DNA of 51,901 nt from Folioceros fuciformis. Lineage: Eukaryota; Anthocerotophyta; Anthocerotopsida; Anthocerotales. The stretch is taken from NCBI GenBank assembly GCA_049999805.1, contig JBNGIO010006337.1, forward strand, positions 1 through 51,901, in the 5' to 3' direction. Positions within the stretch are counted from its first letter, which is position 1. Each line of letters opens with the position of its first letter. A program made the translations under genes and the position numbers. The notes under the pieces are model-generated. The model searched no databases. It saw only the letters and a program-made list of their open reading frames with translations, and was not told where the DNA came from. This document shows, one piece after another, positions 23,801 to 37,549 of this stretch.

Positions 23801-26800
23801 GCGTCTCCCAACTCCAGTTTTTCCAACCAGTAACATGGAACCACCGGGCCTTGATAAAATGCGGTGCATCTTAGCGATCCTATGCACTATCTGGAGTGAC
23901 ATACTGACATCCACCCATTATCTCCCTGCATACAAGTAAATTGTAATGAAGGTTCTGCAATGTGGCGGATGTACCTCTGGAAACAGAACAATATTCAGGG
24001 GCCTGTTTTCCCGTTCATAGCAGTTCAAGGCATTTGCCACTAGTCCATGAAAGTCATCGATGCTCATCATGCTGAGGACTTTGCTGTCATTAAGCTTACT
24101 GGCTTTAAAGTGGGCCTTGGACATGACCCATGTCGTAAACACCTTGTTAGGTTGCGGTAGGCTCATCTGAATGGACAGATAAAGTCAGGGAGGGATGGGC
24201 TAAACGTAAGTTGCGATGATTAAACGTTCTTTTTTCAACCTGTGTCTTGAAGTTCTTCGTCATGATTTTGTCAAAACGAGTCTTCTCTTCTGGAAGTGTC
24301 ATTTGATCTCTAATTATGCAAATAGCCTGCACGTAGTTGTGGCCCAACCCGTTTGTTAACTGCCGAAGTGCATACAATCACGTGAAATGCGGTTCGGTTA
24401 GTGTCACCTCGTATGCAAGCGCATCTTGAATGAAAACATGTCTCAGGTCATAGAATTGAAGACCCTGCGAGAGATGCAGGAGGAGATCTCAATTATCATC
24501 ACTTCGTGTAAATTTATGTTCCATTTCTGATGGTCTTGAGAGTTGACTATGGTAGTCTATGGCAGCAGATGACTTATTTTTACTGTACCGGGGCTCATAA
24601 CGCAGCTCACCAGAATCCAGTCTGATAGAATTCGCGGAGAAAATCCGTAGTGGCGGTTGTTTTGTGCGGACTCTACATTCTCCAGCTCGTGGTACACATC
24701 CAGGAGTTTTCCTGGGTTGATATTCGTGGTATCCATTAATATTCTGCCCCAGTAATAGCAAGGCACTCGGCAGCCTTATACTGTTTGAGCTTCCTAATTC
24801 ACTTTCAGTGAAAGATCCATACCTGCTAACTCCGTAGTGTTGTTGTTGACTGTCCAGGTAGAGTCCTGCGGCATTGCCAGAAGCAGGACCTTGTGTAGCA
24901 TCTTGGTGTAAATTACCTGTAAGTTTCATGTAGAGAGAATCGGTTTGCAAGGAGGGAATATGTTTGCAACGTATACTTTGTGAATGTTGGATCACTGAAT
25001 GTTGCAAGTTGGTAAGTTGTATTACTGAAAGTTGTTCTTGTGAAGAGTATGGCATAGATGCAACTCGGACAATGCTTGTGAACCCTTTTGCCAAAGGATA
25101 GCTGCCCTGGTCAGCTGCGGAATGCATGGTTGCAACAATCTGCAACACAACAGCTAATAGTTCATCGCCCAAATGGTTTATGAACTTTTGGAGTGATTGT
25201 TTGTTATTTTGTATGCCTTGAAGGTCTGATAGTAGTGAACTAAACTTTGAGAGAAAGGTGGTATTGAACGTAATTGATCTTAGCACCTGAATGTTCTCCA
25301 CATGAACAAATTCCAAGTCATTGTTGTAGAAGCCCTGATAGCATACAAGCTGCCTCAAAAATGAAATCAGCTGGCTGGTCTCATATCTGTGAGGTGCAGG
25401 ACAGAATACATTCGTAGACGTTATATGACTAGATACTGCTTTGTCGCAGAGTGTGTGACTGGGGTCTAACGGGCTGGATTGAGATACCTGTCTGGTTCAG
25501 GAAAGTTAACATTCCGAAGATATACTATCAGGTCTCTGCTGGTCTTGGGAGTGAGTAGTTTAGAGCCGTCTTTGCCAACACATGTCGTGCCCAGTTGGTA
25601 GAGCCTATCCACAACTTCCTGTACTCCTGTCTTTGCACTGACAGTGCGCAAGTTCAGGTTAATATGAGTTTGTGTTTCGGGTGACGCAGGTCTCAGCATC
25701 TTTGCATGTATATCAGAGGTATGAGGTAGATTTGCACCTGCAAAATATTGTTGTTACGGCTGTGGATGTTAATCTCTGAAAGCAGTATTGCAATAGGGTG
25801 TTTTTGCCGCATTTTTCGGGACCCACCTGGAAGTTAGTTTGTTCAGATATATGTTTTACCCCGATAGCTCTGCCTGCCATGACCTTAGTATCATCTGCTT
25901 CACATCGCTTACCAAAAGCACTGGCTGGGATGTTCCAACCCAGGGCCAGACCATGGCTGCTGTTTGAGACATGTTTTCGACATCAACGATGTCTGTCGTA
26001 CAGTCTTTTTGAGGGGCGTATCGTGATAGGCAAGGGAGGTCGTTCAAGGAGGGTTTCTGGACAGGAAGTCCTGACAACTTCTCTATCTCTGAAAACAGCT
26101 GCGCTCTGATCTCTGTTCTCATGCTGGCTCCTAAGCCGTAAGCAAGTCCTTGAACGAAACCTTGTAGACAATGCACTTCATTTATGTGGGAAAGGGCGTC
26201 CTGTAGAATGCCCATCTGCAAATCAAGGTCTTCCGTAGTTATTGATAAACGTATAAAGAAGGATTCCCCGCAAGCATCAGATATCAGATCCAGAGGTGCA
26301 TCCAGCTGAGACCTGTACAGACCTTAGTTCTTGCAATGATAGTTGGATGTGTGCATGCCCAGTGAAAGGCTTTCTTGAAGATTTCTTGAAACCACGTCCT
26401 TGCTTGCGTCACCATTTCCTTTCCCTGGTTGCAAATTTATTCACAGCCCGAATGACGTGACTTAGAGCCCAAGTCAAAAGGTACTATATCTTAGTCAGTC
26501 GTAAATCTTGAATTCAAAAGTAACTGATATAGCAGTAAGGACAGTGAGACTGACCTGAGACGAGAGCCACTTGTCACCAATTCCATCCAGACTGATATCA
26601 TCCTCAGAGAAAACAATCATCTCCATTCTGCTCACTGTTGCTGGTGACGCAAATGTAAGGTTTTCACATTCAAAGAGGAAGTTCACTTTGGAGTTGAGTT
26701 GAATTCGTTCGCCACTGATCACATCAGATGTATGGAGTGACAAGTTTTTACTCATTTTATGGTTTATGAAGTTTTTTGGTTGCTCATCTCAGAAACAATT

Positions 26801-29800
26801 AGAGGACTTCTGTGCACGGTACCTTGGCAGAGTAAGAATATGATTGTCATCGAGGACAGAGTTGAGTGATTCAATCCATTCTGGGTCAACATCCCCATCA
26901 CAGACAATCCAAGATTGCTGTTCTTGGGGTTCTTTTGCCACCTGGTTGCACGGAGCAAGCAGTCATATGTAACCAGTCATGTTTAAGCCAAACAGTCTAC
27001 CCTCCTTGTTCATGTATTTCATGGGCTTGTTGAAAGTTGCCACCTTTCGGGCTAGAGCAGAGAGCACTCCATCATGCCACTCACGAGTGTCCAGATCCAT
27101 GTGTCCAAGGAGATCTTGTCGTAATAGTGCCTGCCCAGATTTTCCTGTATGCTCAATCACTACAATTCTATGTTGTTGACGTTTTAACATAAAGGACAGG
27201 TTTTTTTTTGGCATTCCAACAAGTCTTGGTGATCTAGATTTCTCACCTTAGGGCTGAGGACGTGCACTTTGATAGGTTTTTGCTTATTCAAAGTTGTGAG
27301 CGTATGCTGTAGAATCCTCCAAACTGTTGTCTTTCCACTTCCTGACGGACCTACAAGGCTAATGCCAATCCGCTGTTTGCACGCTACATGCAGCTGTATA
27401 ACCTTCTGCACTTGCGACTCCATAATCTGGTCACAGAATTGTGAGTTCTTTCACCGCTACCGTTCTCTACAAGTGCCAGAGCATCCCTCCATGTTCTCGT
27501 GAAAATTGAAGCTTTTCACTACCTCTAGATTCTGCTCATGAATTGTTTGTCTGATAGCGGCAAGGAATTTCATCGGAGTTTCTTCGGTGTTGTCCACTCC
27601 TGGGAAAATATCTGAGACTAGCTGCTTAAAAGTTTCAATGTCTGCATGGACTAACTTTGGCACAGTGCTTGCCAGAAGGCAGTGGACAACTATATGCTGT
27701 TCTTCTTGTCTAGTCAGCTTGGTGACATTTTCCGTATTTTCATGAAGAAAGTTGCCAGCCATGTTGAGTACAGACTTTATTGCACGAAGACCCCAGTCGT
27801 AGTGATGTTGCTTGGTCAGTAACTGCACGGCCAATGTGCAGTATGTAGAGTTGTCATATCTGCTTCTAGATCGCCCAGGACTATGCAGATCAGGTGTGTA
27901 CCTCACTGGCGAATGTGAAAACAGCAACAACCTTTCGACCAAGTTCTTTTGCAGACATGAAACCCTCTGACATCAAATTAACCTGTAAAAGGTTGTCAGC
28001 GGGTTCTTCTGTGAGACATTTTTCCAAAGCGAAATTTCTGTCCTAAGGTTTAATTGCTTCATACCTCGGCGATCAAGTCCGAGTTGGGGTAGGTCATTGT
28101 TACAGAACGGAATAGAGCTTGAAGGTTGCTTGGTAACTTCGAGCGACCAGCATAGTCTTTAGACTTGGGATTAAGTGTAACAAAGATAGCAGAGTTGCGA
28201 TTTAGCTTCGTTATCTTCCCAAAGAAGCTGATCTCGGGTATGTTATCTCGAATGGCTGATTGAATTGCTTGAATCTGGAGGGAAAGAGCAGACAAAACAT
28301 CTTCTTCGAGCCTGTTGAATTCATCAAAGCAGCCCCAAGCTCCTGATTTGATAATTCCTGAGAGTATGCGACCCATGCTTTTGAAGTCAAATTCACCGTC
28401 ACAATTGAAAACCAGGACCTGTTCCAGTAAATTTAAAGCAAATGAGGGATGTCAGCCGATTCTATTAGACCTGCCGCAGTAATGTTCCCATTCCATGTGG
28501 CTTGTAATATTGTCCTATGCTGTGAAGGTTTTGATAAGGGGGGAAGTAATAACCTCTCTGCCAAGATAGTAACCAAGTGCTTTCACAGTCTCTGTTTTTC
28601 CCGTGCCTGCTGGTCCAAAGATATTCCCACCGTATCCTAGATGAAGCCCTTGAGTAAGCACAAGAAAACACTTATCTGAAAGCGGAGTGTAGACGAGTCT
28701 AGGGCCATTGCCATGATACTCAAAAGAGTAAACAAAGTCTGCTTCTGCCATCTTCACGGAAGCTCCAAGATTGGTTGATTTGTAGAATCGGAGCTGCAAA
28801 TTGTAGTGGGTTATTTATTGCAAAGGCTGTAGGCCTCCCTTATGTCTGTATTGCTCGTCCAGTATTTGAGAATGTACCTGCCGTGACCATATCCATTCTT
28901 CAGGACTGCAAGCATTGGCTGTCAACAGGTCTTGCACGATTTCAAGTGCATGGATCAGATCCAGGATGAGTGGTTTGAACTTCTGATTTTGTCGTGCTAT
29001 CCCTGATTTTGTAAGACTTTGCAGTTCTGATGCAAGCTCTGTTCGCAAAGAGCTTAACGCATTACTTTGAATGGCTTGTTCACACTTTCTTGTGAACTCT
29101 ACTTGGGCTGCTAAGCAAAGCATTTGGCACGGCAAATGTTTCTGGTCCATCTTCTGTAAGCAATCTGCGAGATTCTGTCGCAGTGTTGACTGTAGGGTAT
29201 AGATCAGGTGTCAGTCTCTGCCATAGAACCTGAGATGGTCGGACCTAAAAGGGCTCTGCCTGTGCTAAAGCAAGCAGAGACTCTCAGCTTGAAAAAGTAA
29301 ATTAGCAGCATCGCGGGGTGTGATATGTATTGTGTGCCAGCCTGTCAGGTTAGAAGTCACCTGCAACGTAGCAGCAAGGACATTCAGCCAGTGTTCTATC
29401 TCCCCGCTGATCTCAACTTGGGCTCCAAGATTCAATACCTCACCCTCAGGACTCTGCACTGATACAATTCTGCACAGCACGTCCACTGGGATTGAGCCAG
29501 TTTGTTTTCCTTTTGATGTTTCAAGGAATCTGCCCTGGGAAGTTCAGCTCACAGCCCACCTTCTTGATTGGGGTGAAAACTTGACACTCTGTATCCCTGG
29601 GAATATCTTGGTCAGGTGCGCCTGGACACATCATCGGCATAGCTATGAGCACAATTATCGCAGATTGCTGTGATTTCTCAAGTTGTCATAACTGGCTATC
29701 TGCTGCAAACCTGTAGTACTTCAGGTGTTTCTGATTGCCCCAAGATTTCCAAGAGGTCGTCATCTCCTACAAAGTAGAACCGTGGAAAACTCGTCCGCTT

Positions 29801-32800
29801 CTCCTGCAACCCACCCGTTCAATATCTGATACTGTATTTGACAATGACACGTGGCATGCCAGTCGAGTCCGGGATAAGCGTTGACCTCGAGGAACAATGA
29901 GAGTGCACGTTGACATATATCCAGTTGTTGGTCAAGGTGTGGAAGGACTTCTTCCAGTTGAGGGTAGTCCAACAGTTTCATGACTGTTGAGTTGGTGGAT
30001 ACTGACTGCAAGATGGTTCTCAGCTCAGCGTCCACCTTGTTGAACCGCATCTGAAAAGGCATGTGGTTCACTGTTATTTGAAGTGTAGGAGGCTGACAGA
30101 CGAGCATAAGATCTCAAGTCAGATATATTTGTGTCAGATATATTTGTCATAACTGACTTCGTCAAAGAACTGCTTAAGCTACCTGTTCCATCGGGAGGGC
30201 TCCTTTTGCAAAGATTGGCTCCAAGTAGACCCATTTTCTCTGTATGCTGGCAGGCCCGCAAGATTAGCAACAGTACAATCCTTGTGTGCGGTTGATGGAT
30301 AATAATAGCCAGTCGTACCGGCAATGTGACCAGATTTTTCCTTTCAGAAGCCTCGCACAAACCTGTTTAGACGATGGAGGGACTGCTGGAGTCTTGATAA
30401 CCGGTGCTCCCAAAGGCGTAGGTCATCCCTCAATACTGTAGCGAAAGGTGATTCTTTGGACGCCTTCAGCAGTAGTTGGTTGTCTCCTATCTGTGTACAA
30501 GAGCTTATAAGCGCGCGAGATGTAAGCAACTACTCGATTTGTCTTCGGACAAAGTTTCTCCTTTTCATAGCTTTTGGAGTGCAGGACTTGTGGGAGATTA
30601 GTCACTGACTTCTGTCAGAAGTTGTGCCCAGTCCTTTATTAGGATGGTTGATTGGCTGTTTTTCTTGCTTGGACTGTAAGAAATTGTGGAAAAGCATCTC
30701 TCCAGACTCCAAGTAATCAGCTGGTTTATGGATTCCCTAATGCTCACCTGTTAGGACATTTAGAAGCAAAAAAAGTAGTTAGTATTCAAGAACTGCCAAG
30801 AGAGTGGGTGTCATGTCTCTCAACCTCTCCAGTAGCTTGTGCATTTAAAACTTCAAGTGCTCCTGCTTCTTCAATTATTTTGCCAGCCCGGGCCATAAAG
30901 TCGCCCATTTGAAGATGTGCCACTTGCAGACCCTGGAGAATGAAGGGCAAAAATGCATTGTGGAGAATTTACTCAGCCATGGCTCTTCTACTGTGTTGTT
31001 TGAAGCTTATCTTTCAATGGCTGTAGTCATGTTTTGGAAACTTTCACTACCTGATCGTTTAAGTCAAGCAACGAAAGCAGTTGGACCCAGTGGTGGTATT
31101 CCCAGGACTCTCCTTTAATAAACGATAACAGAGGAATGCATGCGTTGTAGTCTTCAAGTTCTCTAGATAGTGCTAAGTGCGTTTCATCGTTGTGGACACT
31201 CGATTTCAAAATCTGTTGCCATTTCACTACAAAGTCTTCTAGGATGTATATCTTGTCTCTTGCTGTAGTCCATTTGCAAGTTGCTAGTTCGTCCCTTTCC
31301 TCCACAAATCTCCCCACTTGTGTCCACCGCTGCCAGGTACGAGCAGTAGAAAATTAATCCTTGCAAGTGTTGCCCTTTAGTGTGGGCTCTTGGTGATAAC
31401 TTGCAAATGTGGACTCTGCGGCAAGCGTTTCTATCCCAATTTTCATGACAGCTGAAAGTGTTTGTGGCATGCCTCCTGAGTGAGCTCAAAGTCTTGTTTG
31501 ATACTGTCAAGCAGTGGGAATGAAGGCTCCCCCATTTGCAAAATCTTGCACCTCTTTGAGGCCTTCTCTGTCCGCCCCTGTGTTGTTCGTTTTCAAGTCA
31601 AACTTGCAGGTGGAACACCACCGAGGCCAGATTGTTCAGAACGAGTCGCTTGCTTACCTCCAGCTCCTTCAGCAGATGTTCACTCTCTGCCAGTTCCTGG
31701 AGAATGCTCTTGATGTTTTGAGGGCACTTTGCCTTAGCATGTTGCTGGTGCCTGCCAAGCAAATCAGGGGTGTGTTGTAGACGTGTAAACTCACTGCGAC
31801 TGCGTATGATGGGTAGGCCTTCAAGTACCAAATATCTGCGAAGAACAATATCCGGTTCTGCACTTCTTGAACTTCCTGGTGCATCTTGTTTCGAAGTTTG
31901 TGTGCTTGCTGATGTAGATTTGCCTGTGCACGAACTGGCTATGTTATCAGAGCAGATAGGGGAACGACGAGTCGTATAGACGGATGTACCTCATGCTGAT
32001 TCAGCTTCGCCATGAATGATTCCCAACTGCTGCCAAAGGATGCGGCATACATGTCCGTGTTACCGTGTCCAATTCCTGCAAAACTTCTGAAATGCCGAAG
32101 TAACTTCAGTCTCTCCTCGGTGTCTTGCCGTACCTTCACGATGTGTGGAAGGTTTGCAATCTGCAAATCCCCACATCATAGACTGTCAAAGCTTTGTCCA
32201 ACGATAAGATGGAGCTTAAGACCATCGATAGGGATGAGCACGTTGGAGGGTATCCAAGCATACCAGTTGCAGAGCTCCCTGACGTGTGTGTTCTATGTCC
32301 TCAACTGAAGATAGGCTGCCCTCAATGATGTCTTGTCCGTCTGCCATAAAGCTCTCAATGGCAGCGATGTCTTTGTCAACTTGGCCTCTTAGTGACTCAC
32401 AAAGCACATTGTGCAGGTCCTTGACCTGGCCATGTATGGATTCTTTCGCTGGTGTCCCCAGTACCCTAAAGCACCCAACCTGGTCATGTATCAAACAAGA
32501 TTGTCTCAAACACTGGTGCGAGGCAACCAAAGGCGAAGCCCTCCTTCTGAGGCCCAGTGAGGGAGATGATGCTGACCTTGAATTCTAGGGGCACGGCTTC
32601 ACATTTCCTGCAGAGAGTCCGGATCTTTTTGAATTCATCGTCCCAGTCCCTGCTTTGGTCCGTCAAGGTCCCAGCCAATTTCAGCAAGGCTAGATTTTCC
32701 TGCAAACAATAGCAGCGTCGGGGAGGTTAGCTGGGTTTCCCAGCTGAGTAAGGTGACCGACATGTAGGGATCTGTAGGTACCAAATCTAACTGTTCTGTC

Positions 32801-35800
32801 AGTTTAGTGCGCTCGGTTTGCAGTCTTGTGAACAATTCTCTCGCTCTGTCAGATCCAACAGTACTTAGCTGCAAGGCTTTGAGGAGCGGAAAGTGAGCGG
32901 GCGTTACGAAAACAGGTACCTATCGTCGATAAGTTTTACTCGGGGATGGGCTTGCAAAGTGTGGCTAAACTTATTGAATGTTTCTGTGCTGACACCAAAG
33001 CCTCGGAAGCTCACTGGCAAGCTGTGATTGTGGCAACAATCCTTTAGTAGTGTGAAGATGTTGTTCTTTTAGACGTAAATGGTATAGCTGTGTGGATGAA
33101 CGTTCCACTGTGATGAACATGGAATGGGGACGTGTAGAACCTGAGGCGGTCCTTTATCATTTGTTGGTGATGTGCAGTGATGTCATCCATGTCAGGGCTG
33201 TAGGCAAGTGATCCGTCCTTGAACACTAGTTTCACGTTCACCTTATTTGTAGTAAAGCATGCAGGCATACTTCTTAATTCTATAATAGGAGATGAGTACC
33301 AAAACAAGTGGAAGGTCAGCCGTTGTCCAGACTTAGATGGAGTACCTCAGGCAAACTTCTTTCGAAGTGTTCGAGGAACTTATCATATTGACGCTCCAGC
33401 ATTTGGAATATCTGGCAAAAAACAGCCAGTAAATAGGATGTCGAAGAGTTTGCATTTCACCTGGGTGTCAAGCTTGAAGATTCAACGTCCTTGGTTCTCA
33501 CTGGCTTCGTAAATTGACATTAGACGCGAGGCGCCCATGTCAGCTCACCTCTATATCCCAATGTTTTTGCCACTCGCTAAGTTGAGAGTAGCCTTGTTTT
33601 TCTGCTTCTTCAAAAATACGACTCATTTCTTGCAAAGACGTTCGCCACTGTTGGGACTGATGCTGAATGTCAAGTGCTGCCAGTTTCTTGGCAATTTGCG
33701 CAAGTTTGCTGTACGCGCAGTTTTAGCACATCAGATTTTCGTAGGGAGCAGCCTTGAACCCTGAAAGATCGTCCACAGCGTCAGTTCAGGGGCAACCTGT
33801 GCTGCAGCCTTAACAGCCTGTTCCTTTCGGATAGTTTGAGTGTTGCATTCTGAAGCCTTTCTGTATAACTCTGAGTGGAGAAGAGAAGGAGTTATTGAAG
33901 AGTCGGCCAAAGCAATAATGTATGACAAGTTCGTCGGCTCCATGAGAATGTGGGTGTTGGTGAGGCGTTTGTTATCTCAATTACCTGTACGGCTGTAAGA
34001 TTGCTCCACAGGAGTGGCTGGCCTAAGGAGTCACAGGGATTCTTCAGAATTGCCTCAAACCTCAAGGCATCTTTCAGGAGCATGACCTTCTGACAGGGGA
34101 TCATTTGTGTCGAAACATCGTTGTAGAAATTGGCCACTTGCTTCAAGAGCATTGCTTGCTTCTGGAACTTTTGGGCTCTCTCTACCACTTTCACTATCTC
34201 ACCCTGTAAGGATGCACGGCACATGACATTTTCTTCGTATCCTGTGGTTAGCAGGCACCCGCGGAAGAGGAAATGTTTTTCAGTTCCTTGAGAGCTTGCC
34301 TAGTTTAACTCATGGCTTGGTACTTACATCCAAGACAAATCCTGATGTGATTAGCTCGCGAGTTTGGCGAATAAGTGAAACGAGATCAGTGCAAAATGTC
34401 ACCTGTGTCCAGTCAGCAACGGTTAGTGACCTGCTGACTGAACTGCGCCGTCGGGCATATGTGGTGGTAATACCTCTACATGGCCGTCTTCAGGATTCAG
34501 TTTCAGAAGCTTTCCCGATGTCTCGAGAGATACATTTTTCAGTCTCGTTTTCACGTCTGCTTCCCATGTCTGGAACACTCTTTCGTTATAGACCCCTAAG
34601 GACTTGAGTCAGGAATGCCCAAGCCAGAATGCCTTGACCAGACTTACCTTAAGCTGATTTTTCTTGTAAGCCGCGATGTCTTGGTTCAAGTCACTGCACA
34701 CAGGCCAAGCCAGTATGCTAGTGTTGGATGACCAGGGTGCTACTATTTGTAAGTTAGGTTCGGGTTCTATCCCTCGAGTCTCACCTGAGCTCCTGAAGAA
34801 GGGTGTCGAAGGGCTCAGTCATAGAGGAAAGAAATGGCCTTAATGCTATTATAGTAGTCCTTGTTTCATGCACCTTAATGGCAAGAAGGCAAAGTACAGT
34901 TAATCCAGTTACATTGTAGAATGATAATAGCGAGTTCTTGGGCATATTTGTTAAGATTGCTATACCTTGTGCTCCTGCTGGAGTGACCAGAAAATGCTGC
35001 CAACAACAAGGGTAGAATTGCAATGAGGGAGGGATGATGGTCCTGGAGTCCCTTTTTTCCCTTCGTTTCGGCAGTGCCTATTGTAGTTACCTCTTAGTCC
35101 TTCCAAATGCCTGCATGCCGAGGCGCTCTAAAGCTTAGAAATGCATTGTGCTGCTGTTCCGTACAAGGCTGTTGCAAATTTGCCTGGAGGACCTGTTGAA
35201 GAGTGACAGCAGCAGCTCTGTTTTGCTGCTCAAAGCCTGGACCACAAGCGGCCTTTCAAGGAAGTTTTTGTACTTCCGGATCTCGGCCATGACCTGTTAT
35301 TGTTGTGGACATGTCAACGATGGATAAGGATCCTCGAGTGAAGACACTTTCTGTTTCATGTTACCTGGTGGGGACCAGCCGTTGCTGCTGTGGCGGTCTC
35401 AGTGATTTTGGGTTCCAATGAGGCAGCGAATGATGGTAAGATGGAGGAGCAGAAAATTTCGCTCAACTTCATTGCTATCTTGCCTTCAAGAGGGTTCATT
35501 TGCTTTTCATACACCAAAAGAGCCGCCTATTTCCACAGGCAAAGTCTCCACTTTAAAAAATATCTGAACTTGACTTTGAACTGTATGTCCTGACTGTACC
35601 ACATTCGTTTTGGCATTCAAGAGGCATAACAAGCGGGCGTACCTTCCAAGCATTTTCTCCGGAAGGGGTGCAATCCAGGGCACCTAGGTTGGTGAAAGCT
35701 CGACACCTACTCAACTTTACCAGTGAATCATTCTCAGACTCCGAGACCAGCGTCAGGAGCCGCTGAGAAACCTGTTAGTTAGCAAGCCAGTTAAAATTGA

Positions 35801-36623
35801 TGTCGACTCTCTGACCATCTCGTTTGTGGCCTCAGATAGCAAGGACAATGAGAAAGATCGCGCCACACGGAAGAAATGCATCTCTTGCGTGATATACCTC
35901 GAGCAGCTTGAGAATCTGGTCAAGACGATTGTGAAGAGTGTTGAGCAACTCATCCCTAAAATGCTGTCCGAGCCAGGGTCTGGTTACATGCGAGGGCCAT
36001 GTGTATCCAGTCAAGTGTACTGTCATGTGATCCCACGTCTCTATCAACCGCATCGCCTGACTTAAAGCGAGCTCCACCTACGGCAACATGACTGACTGTT
36101 AAGGAGTATTGTACAGCCTGTATTTCCCTTTGCGATTAACCACGGCGCATCAGCACCTGCTGGAATCGTCCAGTCCATATATCCACTTCAGATATCTTGT
36201 GGAGCACGGCCGCATGAAAGGACCTTCCCACAAGTCTCATGAGATGCTCGGTTCTCTTCTGGCTAAACGCTGCGGGAAACTCCCCCGTGCTCTTGAGGTT
36301 TCCATCATTAGAAGGGACGATCCACAGCTTCTCCAGAGCATCTTGCGTGCTGTCTACCAAGTCCAGTAGCTCCTCATCACTCTTGGACTCGATATTCTGC
36401 AAGAAACACAAGTAGTCCGTGACTCAACCAGCGGGTCAGACGCTCCACTTCCGGACGCGCAGTCGGTACATCCACTGACCACAAAATTGTCCCTAACAGG
36501 CCGCAGCTCCCGCACAACACTGAAAGCCTGGTCCCGAACAGCCGCCGAGGTTGCCGTCCTAGCCAGGTTCTCCCACGCCTGAAACTCGTCAGCAACGCTG
36601 TCCGTCGCCTTCAGATTCTCCAT
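17851..36623 (-). CDS. DYNC2H1: cytoplasmic dynein-2 (IFT dynein) heavy chain, multi-exon
   Basis: This is the motor heavy chain for retrograde intraflagellar transport (DHC1b/DYNC2H1). Tail exons begin near 36623 ([12 protein letters not shown]), then 36411-36136, 36077-35832 and the stem segment [17 protein letters not shown] at about 34150. Motor domain: AAA1 P-loop GPAGTGKT (about 28592-28616) with Walker [12 protein letters not shown]2 GPSGSGKTT (about 27330-27356) and [18 protein letters not shown]3 GPEKCGKNT (about 25797-25823); AAA4 GKTGVGRR (about 23800-23825). Coiled-coil stalk arms lie at 22587-22267 and 21851-21540, with the microtubule-binding region ([17 protein letters not shown]) at 22294-21976. 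AAA5 is in 21408-20719, and AAA6 plus C-terminus form one 2.75-kb exon, about 20599-17851. The stalk/MTBD and C-terminal sequences match DYNC2H1 rather than axonemal or cytoplasmic dynein-1 chains. Introns are short GT-AG. I saw no disabling mutation, but not every exon was resolved. The N-terminal start is uncertain. Confidence 0.93.
21976..22587 (-). other. dynein-2 stalk CC1 and microtubule-binding domain exons
   Basis: This is part of the heavy-chain gene. The frame 22587-22267 is a charged coiled coil ([20 protein letters not shown]). After an intron, the exon ending at 21976 carries [19 protein letters not shown], the start of the microtubule-binding domain, and ends at VAAAPLA. The next exon resumes with [20 protein letters not shown] and the return coiled coil. 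Confidence 0.85.
25140..25286 (-). other. stop-free 147-bp intron in the dynein-2 gene
   Basis: Family alignment joins FVHVENIQ (exon ending at 25287) to IVATMHSA (exon beginning at 25139). The intervening 147 bp has GT and AG ends, is divisible by three and contains no stop codon in frame. Retention would add 49 residues without a frameshift between the AAA3 and AAA4 segments. Confidence 0.7.
28515..28799 (-). other. dynein-2 AAA1 P-loop exon
   Basis: Within the heavy-chain gene this open segment encodes the linker end and the AAA1 ATPase start: [19 protein letters not shown], then [23 protein letters not shown]1 is the main hydrolytic site of dyneins. The next exon (about 28410-28070) supplies [20 protein letters not shown] and the Walker B acid residues. 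Confidence 0.9.
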
Positions 36624-37549
36624 TCCTCTCTTGCAGCCAGCCGATCAGCAGTCGCAGAGTCCTAAACCAGTCCAGGCCGTGACAAGTTGCAAGAGAAGGC
36701 GGGTTCTACTCGGCGACGCCTTGCCTCCGTTCGCCGCTCCAGCAGACCCACCTCCGTTTCCAGCTCGCATCAGCCAATCTGACTCGCACATTTGCGACAC
36801 CCAGCTCCAAAATCATGCCGTGAGGACACAAACACATCAAAAGGTCTTACCCACCAAAGGTTCTACGAAACCGTTTCCATGTCCATGTAACGTGACAGGC
36901 AAACGTCCCGTCCGTACGGACTGTAGGGGGCGTTAAACCAGCGCCTGCTGTGATACGCCTCCGCACTCTTTCCTTTCGTATCCCACGACCGGGACGTTTA
37001 TCAAACGCTTTTCCCGTCCGTCCCATCCGTTTGCCCCGTTCAGGACTCAAACTCAACTTCAAAATCGATTCAGACACTGAATATTCTTACACGCCTTGTG
37101 CTGGAGCTAACCAAAGAGCGTGCAAGGATCCAGTCGTGATTCTTTTCTTCGTCCCCCATCCGCCCACGCCCTTGGGCGGATTTCATTAAAGCAATCAAGT
37201 TATGTGGAACGAATGAAGGCATGGCATTATTAAGGGAGATCCAATTAGGAAAGAGCTGCCCAGGGGAATCCTTGAGGGTCTTCAATGTACTCATATTTGT
37301 AAGAACACCATCACTAAACATTCATTCACTCTCCACGCTTGTGCCACTCTCTTTTAATTTGAATGATTTGTCTATATTTTATAGATATCAGGGTTTTTAA
37401 CCATCCTGATGGTCATTGTTATCCAAAAAGGATCGCCCAACTTCTCTCCTGGCTTGTAATCTCATGACCTAGTTATGAATTTTCTTCTTTCTTCTGAAAC
37501 ATACATTCATACGTATTGACATACTATTGAACTACTATGCACATATCAG
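36624..37549. other. upstream region of dynein-2 and AT-rich boundary
   Basis: The first half (to about 37.1 kb) is GC-balanced and is probably the dynein 5' region. No segment matching the missing N-terminal part of DYNC2H1 is recognised on the minus strand. From about 37.19 kb the sequence becomes AT-rich and leads into the tetraspanin exons. Confidence 0.35.
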
